Shown here: in pieces, positions 35,019 to 47,417 of the stretch
Numbering within the stretch: position 1 is the stretch's first letter
Layout: each line of letters begins with the position of its first letter
Assembly: GCA_941918925.1 (NCBI GenBank)
Contig: OW799233.1
Span: 137,648,533 to 137,712,532, forward strand
Reading direction: 5' to 3'
DNA length: 64,000 nt
Source: Phyto melanocephala
Lineage: Eukaryota > Arthropoda > Insecta > Diptera > Rhinophoridae
Position numbers and translations under genes: made by a program
Notes under the pieces: generated by a model
What the model was told of the DNA's origin: nothing
Seen by the model: only the letters and a program-made list of their open reading frames with translations
Database searches by the model: none

Positions 35019-38000
35019 TATTAAAAAAACTTTTCATGTAAAAAGAAAATCTTCGAACTTTCGAAGAAGATCATCCAAAAAATCGAAACATTTAATTAAC
35101 GCTTTTTTACCAGCTAAAACTTGTTTTAGTAATTTTCACTTAGAATTCTTACTTGTGGCTGCACTCCTTTACAACCAAATCTATCATTGTGGCAGCACTG
35201 TTGAAGAAAAATTTTTTTTTTCTAATTTTCCCGTTGTCAAGTAATTTGGTATTTTTTTTTTTGAAAAACGAATAAAGAAAAACATAAATATAAAATTTAT
35301 CTTCCACACAAAATTTCCATATCTTTAAGCAAGAAAAATACAGCAGCAGCAACAAATATTCCACATGTGTTGCTGATGTCTATTTGGCTTGAAGAATGAA
35401 ATTGTGTGCGTATGTGTTGTTAGTTGAAGTTGAAAAAAATGTCCTGTTGTTACTCAGTTTACTTCAGCGATACAGCTGTATTTAGTATCCTTTACACAGT
35501 GAGAAGAACGGATATATAATTTAAAATACGGTTAAATTTTAAAGACAAAACGAAATAGCATTTAAAAAATTATATATTTTTTTATTTTTTTTAAGTAATA
35601 AAAATTTATAATTTAATAAAATTATTCTTAAAATATTAAACAAATAGTGTTTTTTTGTTCTTTAGATTGAAAACCTGAATTTTTTACTATTTTGTTAAAA
35701 GAGCTTGTATTGAAAACCTTTTAGTTGGGCCTACTGTTTCAATGCTATGTTTGCTTGGTATTAATTTTAGCTTCTGTAATTTAAAACAAATAGTTTTGTT
35801 GTTGGGATTTTTCCTACTTAAAAAACAATAAAAGCTAAGAAAATACGAAAGACAAATCTTTAAGAATTTTTTGGTATGTTGTAAAGAATGGCCCGTAGAA
35901 AATCTGAATGCATTTTAAAGCAAAAGACAGGTAATGTACAGGTTATTATATTACGTTAGTAGTCAGTAGAGCAACTGGTGTACTGGCATTAGTTTTAGTT
36001 TAAGGAATTCTTAGACCCATATATAACTAAGCAGCTATTTACAACGTTAGTAAGGCCATGAATCAGATGAGATCCACAATACCAATTGCATATAAACGCT
36101 ATAGAATTTGCTCAAGTAAAGGTTTTGCTTTTCTGACTTTCAGGTCTGGCTAGGTCATCTAATAAAAGGTTTTCTTTTCTCTTAAGGCTCTTGAAAATCT
36201 TCCAATTTTTAAAAGCCTTTATTTTCAATTACTAATTGAAAATTGTTATAAATCAGTTCTTGACATAGTCAGGTTATGTTTTAAGGTATAAAAAATGAAA
36301 TTAAATTTAAACGAAATGTACAAAAAATAAATGTTTGTCAAAGTTACGTATTTGCTGTGAAAATTTTTGTTTAAATAAATTTTAATAAAAAATAGTCTTT
36401 ACTAATGTTAAATGCAACGTTTATTTTAAAATTATTAAATGGAAACATAAAAGTAGTTTTAGGTTTTTCAATTTGGATTTTAAAAATGGGTGTAACATCC
36501 ATATTTTTTTAATATCCTATTAAATTATGGGGACTAAACATTCGTCAAACATACTAAACTAGCATTGTGGTAGTCTTTGTGAAATGAAATTGTACGTGTT
36601 ACAGCGATGGTGCTTGTTAGGAAGATATTTTTTTTAGTTTTAGGTGTAACACAAACAAACAAATTTTTACAAATACTACTCAAAGGCTTGATGAATATTT
36701 TGACTCAACAAACTTGAAATTTGTAATGAGTAATGGAATGTGTTTTGAAAACAACAAACAATTTCGAAGATTTACGAATTTTATTCTCTAAGGGAGCTTT
36801 AACAGCTATTTGTTAAATACGTCCATATTTGGTACGGGCAATTCTTTAATTCGTAATTTTATTTAGCAAGTTATATATATAACTTTCTTGTTGGTTTTGT
36901 TGTCAGCTTAAGAGGGTCTAATAGTAAACCAGCGCGTGTATCTGTCTGTCCAACTGTCAATATTTTTTTTTTAAGATTACAAGGATTTATTTAACCGGTT
37001 TAGACTGTTTAATTTATTGTTGAACAAACATTTAATTTATAGTTGAAACCATATGCTTACAGACAGTTCTCACTTGAAACATATATGTCAATCGTTAAGT
37101 AAAGGGTGCTCCCGTAACTAACAAGTAGTAATCTAAGTGGTAGACAGTTTCGAATGCAAACAACTAAACACTATAAGTAGGAAATGTTTTTTTTTATTTA
37201 AATACTAAATGTGATCAAAAAAAAGATGCTAGTAGAACTGCAGGGTAAACTTGTAAATTTGTATAGGCATGTTTGTGTGTCAGTATATGCTTTCATCACA
37301 CGTAAATCTACGTAAGCATCTTTTCGTTTATCTAGAAAGGCCCTTAGTCATGGTATTTAACAAAAATATTTAATACGCTCTTGATTGTAATAAAATAATA
37401 TTAGATGGGTATTATGTTTCTAATAACCGAATTGCTATACCTTCTGTTTGTTTCTCTACCAAATTGTCTGGGTTAATGAAGACATAATTTTAATTAAAAC
37501 TGAAACTTTACATGCAATTGGCCAATTTAAAATCTTAAAAGATTAAAAAATAATTACATTATAAACTATAGTATTTGTAAATATTTTCTAGAGCATAAGA
37601 AACATAAAACCTTTTTAATTTCATACAGAGTGTTTGTTTGCTAAATTAAGAAGGCATAACCATTTTTTTTATAAATCGACATTAAAAAGGACAAAATAAA
37701 AATTTTCTTAAAAAAAAACTGAATTATATTAAATATTTTTGAAAATTTTTAATAAAAAAATTGAAAAATAGATTTTGTAAAATTCTTTTTAATAGAAACT
37801 GCCGTATTCATACATATTTGTTTATGGTTTTTAAAAACTTTTTTTTGAGATGTTGTACAGAAACTTGTCAAATAAGCCTTCAAGAAACCTTAAATATTTT
37901 TTATGAATACGGCATGCAGTTTATACAACAATCTTAAGATCATTCTGATCTTGAAATATATTTTGTAATAGATGATTTAACGGGAACTCCCGGGAATTTT

Positions 38001-38575
38001 AACTCTTTAATTTTCCCGTTTTCCTGGAATTTTTTTTTGTGATTCCGGGAAAGCAGAAGTTTTCTGTATAAAAGATAGCCAGATTTATGGAGAGAAAACA
38101 AACTTTCTGATAATGAATCTGAATCAAATAGTAACATTGATGATTTTAAAGACAATTTTCATGATTTTATAATGATGTACTTATAAAGAGTAACTACAAA
38201 GAGGTGTTGGATCAAACTCGTTGTATTGTAAAAGTACAAAAAAAAAGTTTTACAAAAACACGTATCTGAAAAATATAAAAAGGTATTGTATTTTGAACTA
38301 GATGTTGTAACTCGATTGGATTCGATAGTACCAAGATATGATTGAATTTTGGTTTGGAAATATATAATTAACTTAAACGACACGCTTAAAGTTTTAAAAC
38401 CTATAAAAGTAGATGCGATACAAATGTTATTGCCTTATGTATTCTACTGTACATTTTTACATTTTTAATTACTAGATGTGTTTTATATCTAAATAAATTG
38501 CACGCCATTTGGTAGAGGTAGCCATCTTTTAATTTAATGTTTTTCAATGCCCTATATTCTGCTAGTCAATTTTTT
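35019..38575. other. AT-rich DNA without genes
   Basis: No gene. A DINE-1-like start fragment (TTTAGTATCCTTTACACAGT then GGATATATAAT) is at 35481-35520. A GC-rich patch with repeated CCCGGGAA and TTCCCG words at 37980-38055 may be a transposon terminus of hAT style, without confirmation. The 71- and 74-codon minus-strand frames near 37.9-38.4 kb have no motif. Confidence 0.45.
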
Positions 38576-39245
38576 TTTATTGCCATATCGCTCGTCTCTC
38601 TTGTCTGAACGTTATAAAACATCGATTGTCGTTTGTAAATTTTAGGAAAAACACCGAAGCATTTGAATTTTTGTACTTATATCTCGGTTAGTTTCAAACC
38701 GATTTGTCAGTTTTCCTCCACAATAATTTTCAAGATTAGGGTTTGTATTATGGTGTATTTATCATGTTCCAAAATTAATTCAGTTATTTGGTGTATTAAA
38801 AAAATATATATATTTTTCAATATTATTTTTGCCTATAACTTTGTCGGTAAGAATATCCCAAAGGACATATCATATCGAAAATAGCAACAAACGTTTTTAT
38901 AAATTAACCAGGGACTAAAAATGCTTATTTTTGTGATAAAAATATGGGAAAAACAGAGGAAGTTGTGTTTATCTGCTTATATCTCAGAAGGTTATGGGGC
39001 GATCGTGTTGGATTTGAAAAAAGTTTCATTCCGGGATATTTGCAAAAGACTGACACCATATGCAGATCTGTGTTATATGTGGGGCCTTCTAGAAGGTGAT
39101 TTGAACTAACGCATGGACATATGGCCCTTGGTCAATTGACTCTCCTAGTTATATAAATACTTTCAGAAAAAATATATACTTTATTGTAGAAATAACAAAC
39201 GGAATGACAAAGCTTTATATACACCTCAGCTAAAGGGTATAAAAT
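38576..39245 (-). mobile_element. Old DINE-1-like element
   Basis: Ends GGGTATAAAA at 39235-39245 and carries CGGAATGACAAAGC, CAGAAAAAATATATACTTTA, GCAGATCTGTG, TATATCTCAGAAGG and GATTGTCGTTTGTAAATTTT in the order seen at 7.17-7.88 kb. The left boundary is eroded. Open frames of 60-73 codons inside it are chance frames. Confidence 0.65.
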
Positions 39246-40053
39246 TAGTATGTTATTTAAAGTTTCTAAGTAAATCGTCTGTTTGTCGGATCTTATCACA
39301 CTGGAGAAATTAATAGCAGTGATGATGTTGAAGAATCTTCTGCTGTTGAACTATTGATAACGTAAATTTTTACTTCAAATATCGTATACGAGTACTTTAA
39401 AATATTCCATATTGATAGAGTTAACAATTTTTAAGGGAATTGGTCGAAAAAACTCAAAATATTGTATATATTTTTTTAATTCAATTCAATTCAATTATAC
39501 ACCGGCAGAAAGTAAAAAAATATTTTCTGTAACAGAGAAATTTATTAATAAAATCAAAAAGAGACTTTTGGACCAGTCAATTAACGCTTCTAGCATCTTA
39601 AAAATTTTATTCTAAGCCGTTTAAAATTGTAACATTAAATTTTAAAAATTATACATATTTTTTACATGTTTCTGAAATTCAATTCTAATGATTTTATTTT
39701 TGATCTCTCAATATTTTCTTGTGCTCTTATCGATCTCATATCTAGAGAATATTTTTTTTTATCAAAAATTGATTAACTAAATTGATTTTTAACTTGAGAT
39801 CAGTTTTTCTTATAAAAATTATTTTTTTAATTGTATTATTTAATTTATATTCAGCTTGACATCAGTTTTTTTTATTGAAATTATTTTTTTTTTATAAAAA
39901 GTTTTTTTGTAATAGTTTTTTAACCTTATGTCTTTTAAATAATAAAATTTTTTTGTTCTATTTTAATTAATATTTCGCTGCCTCTTTGTGTAGCATCATC
40001 AGGATACAAGTTTTAATTATATACATATTTGTTTTTTGTTGGCTTAAGGCAGA
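39246..40053. other. AT-rich DNA without genes
   Basis: No gene seen; TCAATTCAATTCAATT simple repeat at about 39479-39495. Confidence 0.5.
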
Positions 40054-40468
40054 ATTAGTCTTTACTTTCTGTTCCGTTCCGAATTAGCTGACTTCATTCT
40101 GTTAAATAGAAAATGTGTGCAAGTCGTTGGTTGTTCTGTTTCTTTCCGTGCCGTTGCGGACGAACCTGTAGAAAATAGAATTCAACGTTAAGTGACGGCC
40201 ATTGAGAGAGAAACAGCTGATATTTAGGTGCCTATATTTTAAAGGTGGCTGCAACATAGAGACTGTTTGCTTATAGATGAAATCTGACACAACAAATTTT
40301 TTTTTATGTACGGACTTTGACGAGAAAAATAAACAAAAAATATAATAAGCTTGTGTTTGTAAGATTACCTTGTAAATTAAGGCAGATGATTTTATACAGA
40401 GAAGTAACCACAAAAATTAAACAACAGAACGGCACGTTACAGAACGACAACAGAAAGTAAAGACTAAT
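40054..40468. mobile_element. MITE with 20-bp perfect terminal repeats
   Basis: A 415-bp element whose ends are ATTAGTCTTTACTTTCTGTT and its exact reverse complement. Further subterminal copies of GTTCTGTTTCTTTCCGTGCC / CAGAACGGCACG-type words occur in inverted arrangement. No coding is seen (a 103-codon minus-strand open frame is spanned by the repeat). No clear target duplication was found, so the superfamily is undecided. A DINE-1-like element starts 30 bp downstream. Confidence 0.8.
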
Positions 40469-40499
40469 GAAGCCTTTAGTGTCTTGATGTTTGGTTTAT

Positions 40500-41253
40500 T
40501 TTTATACCCTTCACCTGTGGTGCACAAGGGTATATATAGCTTTGTCATTCCGTTTGTAATTTCTACAATTTTCATTTCCGACCCCATAAAGTATATATTT
40601 TCTGAAAGCTTATGAATAGAGGAGTCGATTAAGCCCTGACCGTCTGTCCGTCTGTCCGTGTGTTGGTTGAAATCAACTTTTAGAAGCAACTATATGTTCC
40701 TCAGATCTGTATATGGTATCAATCTCTTGGAAATATCCAGGAATGAATCGCTATTGAAATTCAGCACAATCGCCCCATAACTTTCTGAGATATGAGCAAA
40801 AAACCACGACCACCTCGTTTTTTTTCACAATTACAACAACAACATACATACATACATACATGTAAAAAACATACCAAACAAAAAAAATTACAAAAAAAAA
40901 ATATTAAAAATAAGAAAAAAATAATAAAAAAAACTACAAAAAAAAAAAATTTTTAAAAAATTTAAAAAAAAATTTAAAAAAAAAATTTTTTAAAAATTTT
41001 TTAAAATTTTTCAAAAAAATTTTTTTAAAAAAATTAAAAAAAAATATAAAAAAAATATAAATAATATATTAAATAAAATAAAATAAAATTTTTTTGGCTC
41101 AGCTGGGATTCGATGCCACATTTATTCTAACGTGTACGTATGCACGTATTTTATATGGGATGAATGGTGATACAAACAATTGTTATTGCATGACTACACG
41201 TAGTGAAGGGTATATAAGATTCGGCACGGCCGAATATAGCACTGTTACTTGTT
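40500..41253 (+). mobile_element. DINE-1-like element with inverted internal module
   Basis: Starts TTTATACCCTTC and ends CACGGCCGAATATAGCACTG followed by TTACTTGTT. It contains TTTCCGACCCCATAAAGTAT and GTCTGTCCGTCTGTCC. The A-rich core plus the GGCTCAGCTGGGATTCGATG module (40880-41140) reads in the same absolute direction as in the minus-strand copies at 23.2 and 58.3 kb, so it is inverted relative to the ends of this element. Confidence 0.85.
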
Positions 41254-41451
41254 AATTTATAGTTTGATTGATTATTAAATATTATTGAAAAAAGGCCAAA
41301 GAAACTAATAATTATAAAAGGTTTTTATAAAATAAAATAATTTTTATAGAAAAATTAATTTCGAGCTTGGAAAATAGGGCAATATATTGACTTTGGTGTT
41401 GCCATATTTAAAAAAAAAATATTTTACAGGGAGGTTGCAATAACGAAAAGT

Positions 41452-42272
41452 CCGGAAGAGGGAGAATGGTATGAGATGATCAGGATTGGAAACACCCATG
41501 GAATCGATCTTTATACAGACGGTTCAAAGATTGGTGACCAAACTGGAATGGGCTTATACGATATAAGCCGAAATAGAAGCAAATACTTCCGTCTACCAGA
41601 TCACAACACTATTTTTCAGGCTGAGATCATGGCGATTACGGAACGAATAGCGAAACCCCGATTCGTATCTTTACGGATAGCCAATCAGTGATTAAGACAT
41701 TGAGAAAGGAGAAAGTTGAATTCCGGAACGTTTTGCAATGCAAGAGTGAGATAAACTCATATGCAAATTGTGAACATCTGGAGATAATATGGATACCAAG
41801 CCATCACGGGCTGATCGGAAACGAGAAAGTCGACAAATTATCCAAAATGGGAGCTCTTCTGAGTACTATAACTTTGGAGAACGCCAAACCCCTTAAACGA
41901 TTTAAGGATGAACTTAAACGTTGGGCGATGGAGGAACATGTCAGAAAATGGCAAAGCACTGATGTCGGTAAGGTGACAAGAACACTCTGGGGTGACCCAA
42001 ATCTTGGACTTAGGAAACTAACCAGTGTAATTACAGGTCATACGGAGTTGAGAACTCATCTAGCTCGCATGAGATTATCTGAGGAGACAACATGTAGAGC
42101 ATGCGAGGAAGAGGATGAGACTTTGGTACACTACCTCTGTCATTGTCCTGCGTTTGGGCATATTAGGCGCAAAAATTTTACGGTGGATACTATGCCGAAC
42201 TTGGAATACCTGGGGAACTCGAACTGGAGATTCATAAGGCGTTACATTGAGGGGACTGGGCTCTTGTACTAG
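41452..42272 (+). pseudogene. LINE RNase H and CCHC tail (frameshifted)
   Basis: The first part is open at 41476-41691 and has LYTDGSK with the first RNase H catalytic aspartate and FQAEIMAI with the glutamate. A frameshift at about 41640-41670 moves FTDSQSVIKT (third acidic residue) into the frame of the second part (41688-42272, 194 residues). That frame has WIPSHHGLIGNEKVDKLSK, giving the histidine and last aspartate, then at residues 136-153 a C-x2-C-x8-H-x4-C knuckle. RNase H followed by this knuckle is the arrangement of I, LOA and R1-type LINEs. The reverse transcriptase is absent. The ATG starts are incidental, because the piece is truncated. Catalytic residues are all present, but one frameshift separates them. 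Confidence 0.88.
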
Positions 42273-42420
42273 TCCGTTATTTATGGGAAATTATGTTTAT
42301 GGTTTTTGTTTGGGAAACCGTTTTCCATATGGAGCGCACAACATGCCAACTGGGCATAAGTGCATACCTGTCATGGGTTTGGGCTTGTATACCCCTCCTT
42401 TTCAACCTAACCTAACCTAA
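41452..42420 (+). mobile_element. 5'-truncated LINE with CCTAA tail
   Basis: A 969-bp insertion flanked by perfect 13-bp target duplications AATAACGAAAAGT (41439-41451, 42421-42433). It contains the RNase H and C-terminal zinc-knuckle part of a non-LTR retrotransposon and ends in three CCTAA units (AACCTAACCTAACCTAA). Strong 5' truncation is typical of target-primed insertion. Confidence 0.9.
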
Positions 42421-42433
42421 AATAACGAAAAGT

Positions 42434-44984
42434 ACTTAATGGTCAGTTTATTGCTCACGTTAACAAACGTTACCTTTTATTAACATTAACTTTGTCGGCA
42501 AGTTATAATAATGGTCCTTAGTCAATTAACATTTTAAAGCCAAAGTTAATTAAAATTAAATTTTTATAGCCTTGTACACGATTTTTTACTTTTTAATAAA
42601 AAGTTTTCAATTGATTCAAAACAAATTTACTTTTTATTTATTTTGTTGCTGGATCCCGGGATGTTAAAAATTAAGTCTGGCATTTCCGGAAAACAAAAAT
42701 TGCAACAAAAAATCCTTATTAATAGCTTTTAGTTGTTAAGTCAAAAAGTGTGTAAAGCGTAAAAGATAAATAAATAAAACAAATAAGAATACACGAGCAC
42801 AAAGTGACATATTTTCAAGATAAAAAAATATTGCCTTACCAAAGTCCGACCTTTTATTTTGAAAGTAGGACTCTAGCTTATGTAAGCCAATATTTAATAA
42901 AGTTTAATGAGTGTTTAAACAAAGTTACAGTCAATTATAGAAGTTATTCTGAGTCTTGTTGTATGCTTTGCGTTAAACAGTTTTAGATAATCTTTTCAGG
43001 GGTGCTACAAACATTAGTCCAAACGTATTATATCCACCCAGTCTATAAAGATAGAAAATTGTTGATGGTCATTGATGTTTAAGTTGTATTGTAGTTAAAT
43101 AACTAAAGTAAGTGTAAATGGTATTGTAACTTAATTTGTGTGTGTGAGTGTGGCAACATATATAAATACAAACACAATATTGTGTTTTATATATATAGAA
43201 TTGGAAGATAACGGTTAGACGGATATTCAAAGAGTTTGTTGTCAAAACAGTTCAACGTCAAGTTTTGCCTACTTAATTTTCATTTGTTCTTCCCTATTTT
43301 TTTTTTTTTATCAATTTATTAGCTTTATGTTTGACATTAAACTAAAACTCGTATGGTTCAGTTAGTGGATTTGTATTGTTTTACTTTACAGCTCTCAGTA
43401 TCGTTAAAATGTGTGTGTCAATTTTTGTTTGTTAGTAAAAACGTAGTGTTGTCTCTTTTTCTCCTACACAATATGTCCAATCAATTACGTTCTCTCCGTC
43501 AAACTCTATTTTCTATAGATTTCTACCTCACGAACAGTTACGATAGATTTTTAATAAACAGTGAAGGCCATGACAAATAAAACTCTGAACATACTTTTAC
43601 GAAACATGTCACATAAAGCAGCACCAAGCGAAAAGTTAGGTTAGTCTCAACTTTTTGCGTTTTGTTGACAAGCAGTTGGTGTAATTGTTATTAATTTTGT
43701 GATAAATTCGCATGTGATAATTAAATTTTATTAAACTCTTAGTACATTTAAATTAAAATAAGAAGAAATTCTAACCACTTTTATAGATAAACAAACAATG
43801 TTTAAGTGTTGTCAAAGTGTTTAATATGTCTTAAACCTCGTACTTTACGCCTTTTTATCAAAGTTGGACACTTCACGCAAAGCGAAACAGTTTTACCTGA
43901 CATGACCTTAACACGCATTATCGTTACTTCACGATACAAATATACTAACTGAACCATTATTGTTTGTTGTTTTTACGAAAGAAAATCCTTTATAACTAAA
44001 GTACAACAAAAATGTTTTAGGGTTTTTCAAAAGAGCAAAAGAATCTACAAACAATTTTATGTAATTTTCAAAAAGAGTCCTAAAAAGCTTAAAAAAAGAG
44101 ACCGAGGGAGAGAGAGAGAGAGATGGAGTAAAAGGAATTGAAAGTAAGAGATATATAAATAAGGCAACTCGTGGTTATATCTAGTGATGTGTGTCTGAGT
44201 TTATTTCTCTTTAAATTTGTTTTTCTACTAACACATACACGCGCGTAAAGAGGTGGTGATGGTAGTTGTAACAATTCGTATGGCAGCTAAATTAAAGGTG
44301 GTAAGAAAAAAAAGAAGATATTAAGGCCATGGTTTGTGCAAGTTGGTCGGAAAATAATAAAAAAAGCCAATTATAATACACATGAAAGTCTAACCATCCA
44401 CCACATTTAAGGCACTAAAGAAAATGTCATGTTAAAAATATCACAACAATAGACATGTGTTGAAATCAGTTGGTAGACGACCTATTTATAATACTCTATA
44501 AAAGACTTATTTTTTATAACTCAAATAGTTCTAATAATATTTAAGAGTTGCTTTGTTAATGTTTTTACACTAATACTTACATATATACGACTTATTAAGA
44601 CTTTATCTTACAAGGTCACCAACAAAATATATAACCCACGAATATATTTTATATTGGCAACATGTACTATACAAATTTCCTTCGGCAAAACACAAAAAAA
44701 AAAAAAAAAAGAACTAAATAAATAAGGAAACAATGGGTGGTAAAATGCTTTTATAGTGCTACTGTTTTTTACTCAATTTTTGTTATTTTTTGTTAAAACC
44801 TTTAAACGAATAAAGCATCAACAAATATGTAATGTAATATAATACAAACACAGTTACACATCTACACATACATATAATATAGAATATAGAAAAAAAAAAT
44901 TGCAGACATAATTCGTAGAAAACAAAAACTTTACCACTTAGCCGCACTTGAACAGTGGTCATAAAGTAAGCAAAGTTTAGAAAG
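42434..44984. other. AT-rich DNA without genes
   Basis: No gene supported. A (GA)n run is at about 44107-44123. ATCCCGGGATG near 42654 is a short palindromic word of unknown meaning. Confidence 0.5.
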
Positions 44985-45012
44985 TTTTTTATTTATTTAT
45001 TTTATTAATTTT

Positions 45013-45051
45013 CCTGTACAACAAGACAGTGTCTTATAATTACAGTACAGG
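45013..45051 (-). repeat. LINE 3'-terminal stem-loop
   Basis: On the minus strand CCTGTAC pairs with GTACAGG, and inside it ATAAGAC pairs with GTCTTGT around an ACT loop. The same two-part hairpin closes the copy at 54912-54950, where the inner arm is GTCTTAT, so one A-T pair has become a G-T wobble. Such 3' hairpins can be the reverse transcriptase recognition site in LINEs. Confidence 0.75.
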
Positions 45052-45059
45052 AGCGCAAA

Positions 45060-46600
45060 ATGTCACAAAATGGTTCATAGTATTAAAATTAACAAAAAAT
45101 ACAATTATTAAAAAGGAATATAAGTTATAAAAAACATGTTAAATCAAAAAAAGCATGAACAGTTATGAAAAAAATTGTATGAAAACATTTTGAAACTGTT
45201 AGCATTACGATTTAGTTGTTGATTTAGTGGAAGAATGTTCCAAAATATGAATAAAAAACTGCCATTCAGAGACTAAGTTTTTGATGCCTTGCCTTGATTA
45301 TGGTTCCTTTGGGACTGAAAAAAAACGTATCTTTTCAAATAAATATTTGGGGGTTTTAGTGTTTATCACTCTGTGTAAAAAAATAAGTGTTCGGATTTTC
45401 AAAAGAGACTCCATACATCCTGTTTGAAACAGATGAAACACGATCAAAACTTCTTAGACCGTACACATATCTTAAAATATTGTTGAATAAAGTATTTAAT
45501 TTTCTTTTGCTAACTGAATCAAAGTTTGCGAACAATTTACATCCATATATTAAACCAGGAATCAGATATTTCTAGGCAAGTAAAAGTCTTATCCTCAATA
45601 GGGTAAAGTATTGTGTCAACCAAAGGGCCCATAACTTAATATAGGACTGACTAACTAAAGAGTTCAAATGATCGTTCCAAGTGAGACTATTGTTAAAAAT
45701 TATTCCTAAATTTTCGCTGCTTTCACATCTCAATCTATCACTATTTATGACAATATTATCAGCAATGGCGGGAACAATGGTATGAGCAATATTTTTCCTA
45801 CATATAATAATGCACTTATTTAGATTTGCGCGGGTTCAAACAGAGCCCGTTTGCAGAAGCCCACAGGTATATTTTGTTTATATCAAAATTTACAGATGAT
45901 ATACCCAAAGCAATACTATTCACAGGGCTACTTAAATAAAGTTGCACATCATCCGCATACAAGTGGACTTTGCAATTGGATAATTGTTCAGGCAAATCAT
46001 TTACATATATCGAAAAAAGAAGTGGCCCCAAAATAGAGCCCTGTGGCACTCCTTTAGTTAGAGATAAAGAGTTTGGCCAAGAGTCATTCATAAAAACCGA
46101 TTGGGCTCGAGCCGAAAAGTAAGATAAAATGAGATTGGTAGATGTGCTGACAAATCGAAAAAAGTATCTCAGTTTACTAATGAGCATCTGATGATCCACT
46201 GTGTTAAATGCCTTCGAATGATCAAGAAGCACTAAAAAGTTAAAATCCCCATTATCGAGTCTCTGTCGTATATTCTCACATACCTTCGCAAAAGCAGTAA
46301 TACAGCTATGACCCTGGCGAAACCCAGATTGCATGTTAGAAGGCTAGTTACGTTCATTTATATATCCAAACATTTGACTATGCAATAGTTTTTCCAAAAT
46401 TTAAGATAGATAGCACAAGATAGCTATTGGTCGGTATTCACCATTTGACTTAGGTAATGGAATAACCTTTGCATGTTTCCATCTTTACGGATACGTACCA
46501 GACATTATAATGGTATTAAACAAATGAGTTATGTAAGGTAGAAAAGGCAAAATTATCTTTACGAATTTTGGATGCATATTATCAAATATTATTATATGTT
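45060..46600 (-). pseudogene. Reverse transcriptase relic of Jockey/CR1-like LINE
   Basis: Upstream text in the broken region 46335-46600 includes KHAKVIPLPKSNGEYRPIAI, the finger motif before the palm. The open part 46334-45816 (172 residues) starts QSGFRQGHS. It has FLVLLDHSKAFNTVDH with the first catalytic aspartate at residue 38, GVPQGSILGP at 95-104 and YADDVQLYL at 126-134, the two-aspartate active site. Downstream fragments in shifting frames include SENLGIIFNNSLTWNDHLN near 45705 and FNNILRYVYGLRSFDRVSS near 45470. Frameshifts and stops outside the 172-codon block inactivate it. The palm itself looks intact. The family is assigned from motif style only. Confidence 0.85.
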
Positions 46601-46675
46601 ATATTGTTTAATATAAAAAAATTTTAAAATTTGTAATCTACTGAAATTATGGATTAATCAAACATTTTCGATAAA

Positions 46676-47417
46676 TCTATATATATAAAAGTGAAACTCT
46701 GTGTGTGTGTTAGCTATAGACTCCGAAACTGTAAAACCGATCGGGCTCAAACTTTGGTAAGTTGTTGTACACATTCCAGGAAGTATTTATGGATGGCAAA
46801 AAGTGGGCGGGGTCACGCCCATACAAAATTAGTGAAAAGTTTTAGCTACTTGCACTTGACCGATTTTTCTGAAACTTTGCACACATATTGAGCTGTCATG
46901 ACTTTATAATTTCGTTATAAGAAAAGTGGGCGGGGCCACGCCCATAAAAAAGTTATAATATTAAGGTACTTGCACTGGACTGATTATTCTGAAACTTTGA
47001 ACACATATTGAGCTGTCACGAATATATGATTTCGTGATTAGAAAAGTGGGCAGAGCCACGCCCATAAAAAAAAGTTTTCATTTTCAGCTACTTCAACTTC
47101 ACCGATTTTCCTGAAACTTTGCACACATATTGAGTTGTCATGACTATACAATTTCTTGATTAGAAAAGTGGGAAGTGCCACGCCCATACAAAATTAGTTA
47201 TAATTTTTGGCTACTTGCACTAGATCGATTTTTCTGAAACTTTGCACACACATATTGAGCTGTCATGACTATACAGTTTCGTGGTTAAAAAAGTGGGCAG
47301 TGCTACGCCCATGAAAAAAGTTATAATTTTTAGCCTTTTGCACTTGATATTCAATTTAAATTCAAAATGCATTTTTATTCATTAAGGGGCGTAGCAGCGC
47401 GCGACGGGCTTTTCTAG
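46676..47417 (+). mobile_element. Non-autonomous Helitron with tandem units
   Basis: Starts TCTATATATATAAAAGTG after an A (46675) and ends CTAG (47414-47417) before a T, preceded by the GC-rich GGGGCGTAGCAGCGCGCGAC, so all Helitron end rules are met. The interior is five imperfect units of about 120 bp, each with a GTGGGCGGGGCCACGCCCAT-like hairpin, a TACTTGCACT-like word, GATTTTTCTGAAACTTTG and TTGAGCTGTCATGACT. Open frames here are repeat text. Confidence 0.9.

Larger units (their letters stand above)
44985..46600 (-). mobile_element. 5'-truncated Jockey/CR1-like LINE
   Basis: The coding pieces run leftward from about 46600 and the element ends near 44985 in an A/T-rich tail (TTTTTTATTTATTTATTTTA on the plus strand). 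It contains the reverse transcriptase palm and the downstream connection region with no endonuclease, so it is truncated at its 5' end. A 3'-terminal stem-loop lies at 45013-45051. Confidence 0.85.

Noticed and set aside
40102..40413. 103-codon minus-strand frame as a gene
   Set aside because: It lies entirely within the 415-bp MITE defined by perfect inverted ends and has no recognisable domain.
42403..42420. Interstitial telomeric repeat (CCTAA)3
   Set aside because: It lies exactly at the 3' end of a LINE bounded by target duplications, so it is the element's tail and not a telomere relic in its own right.
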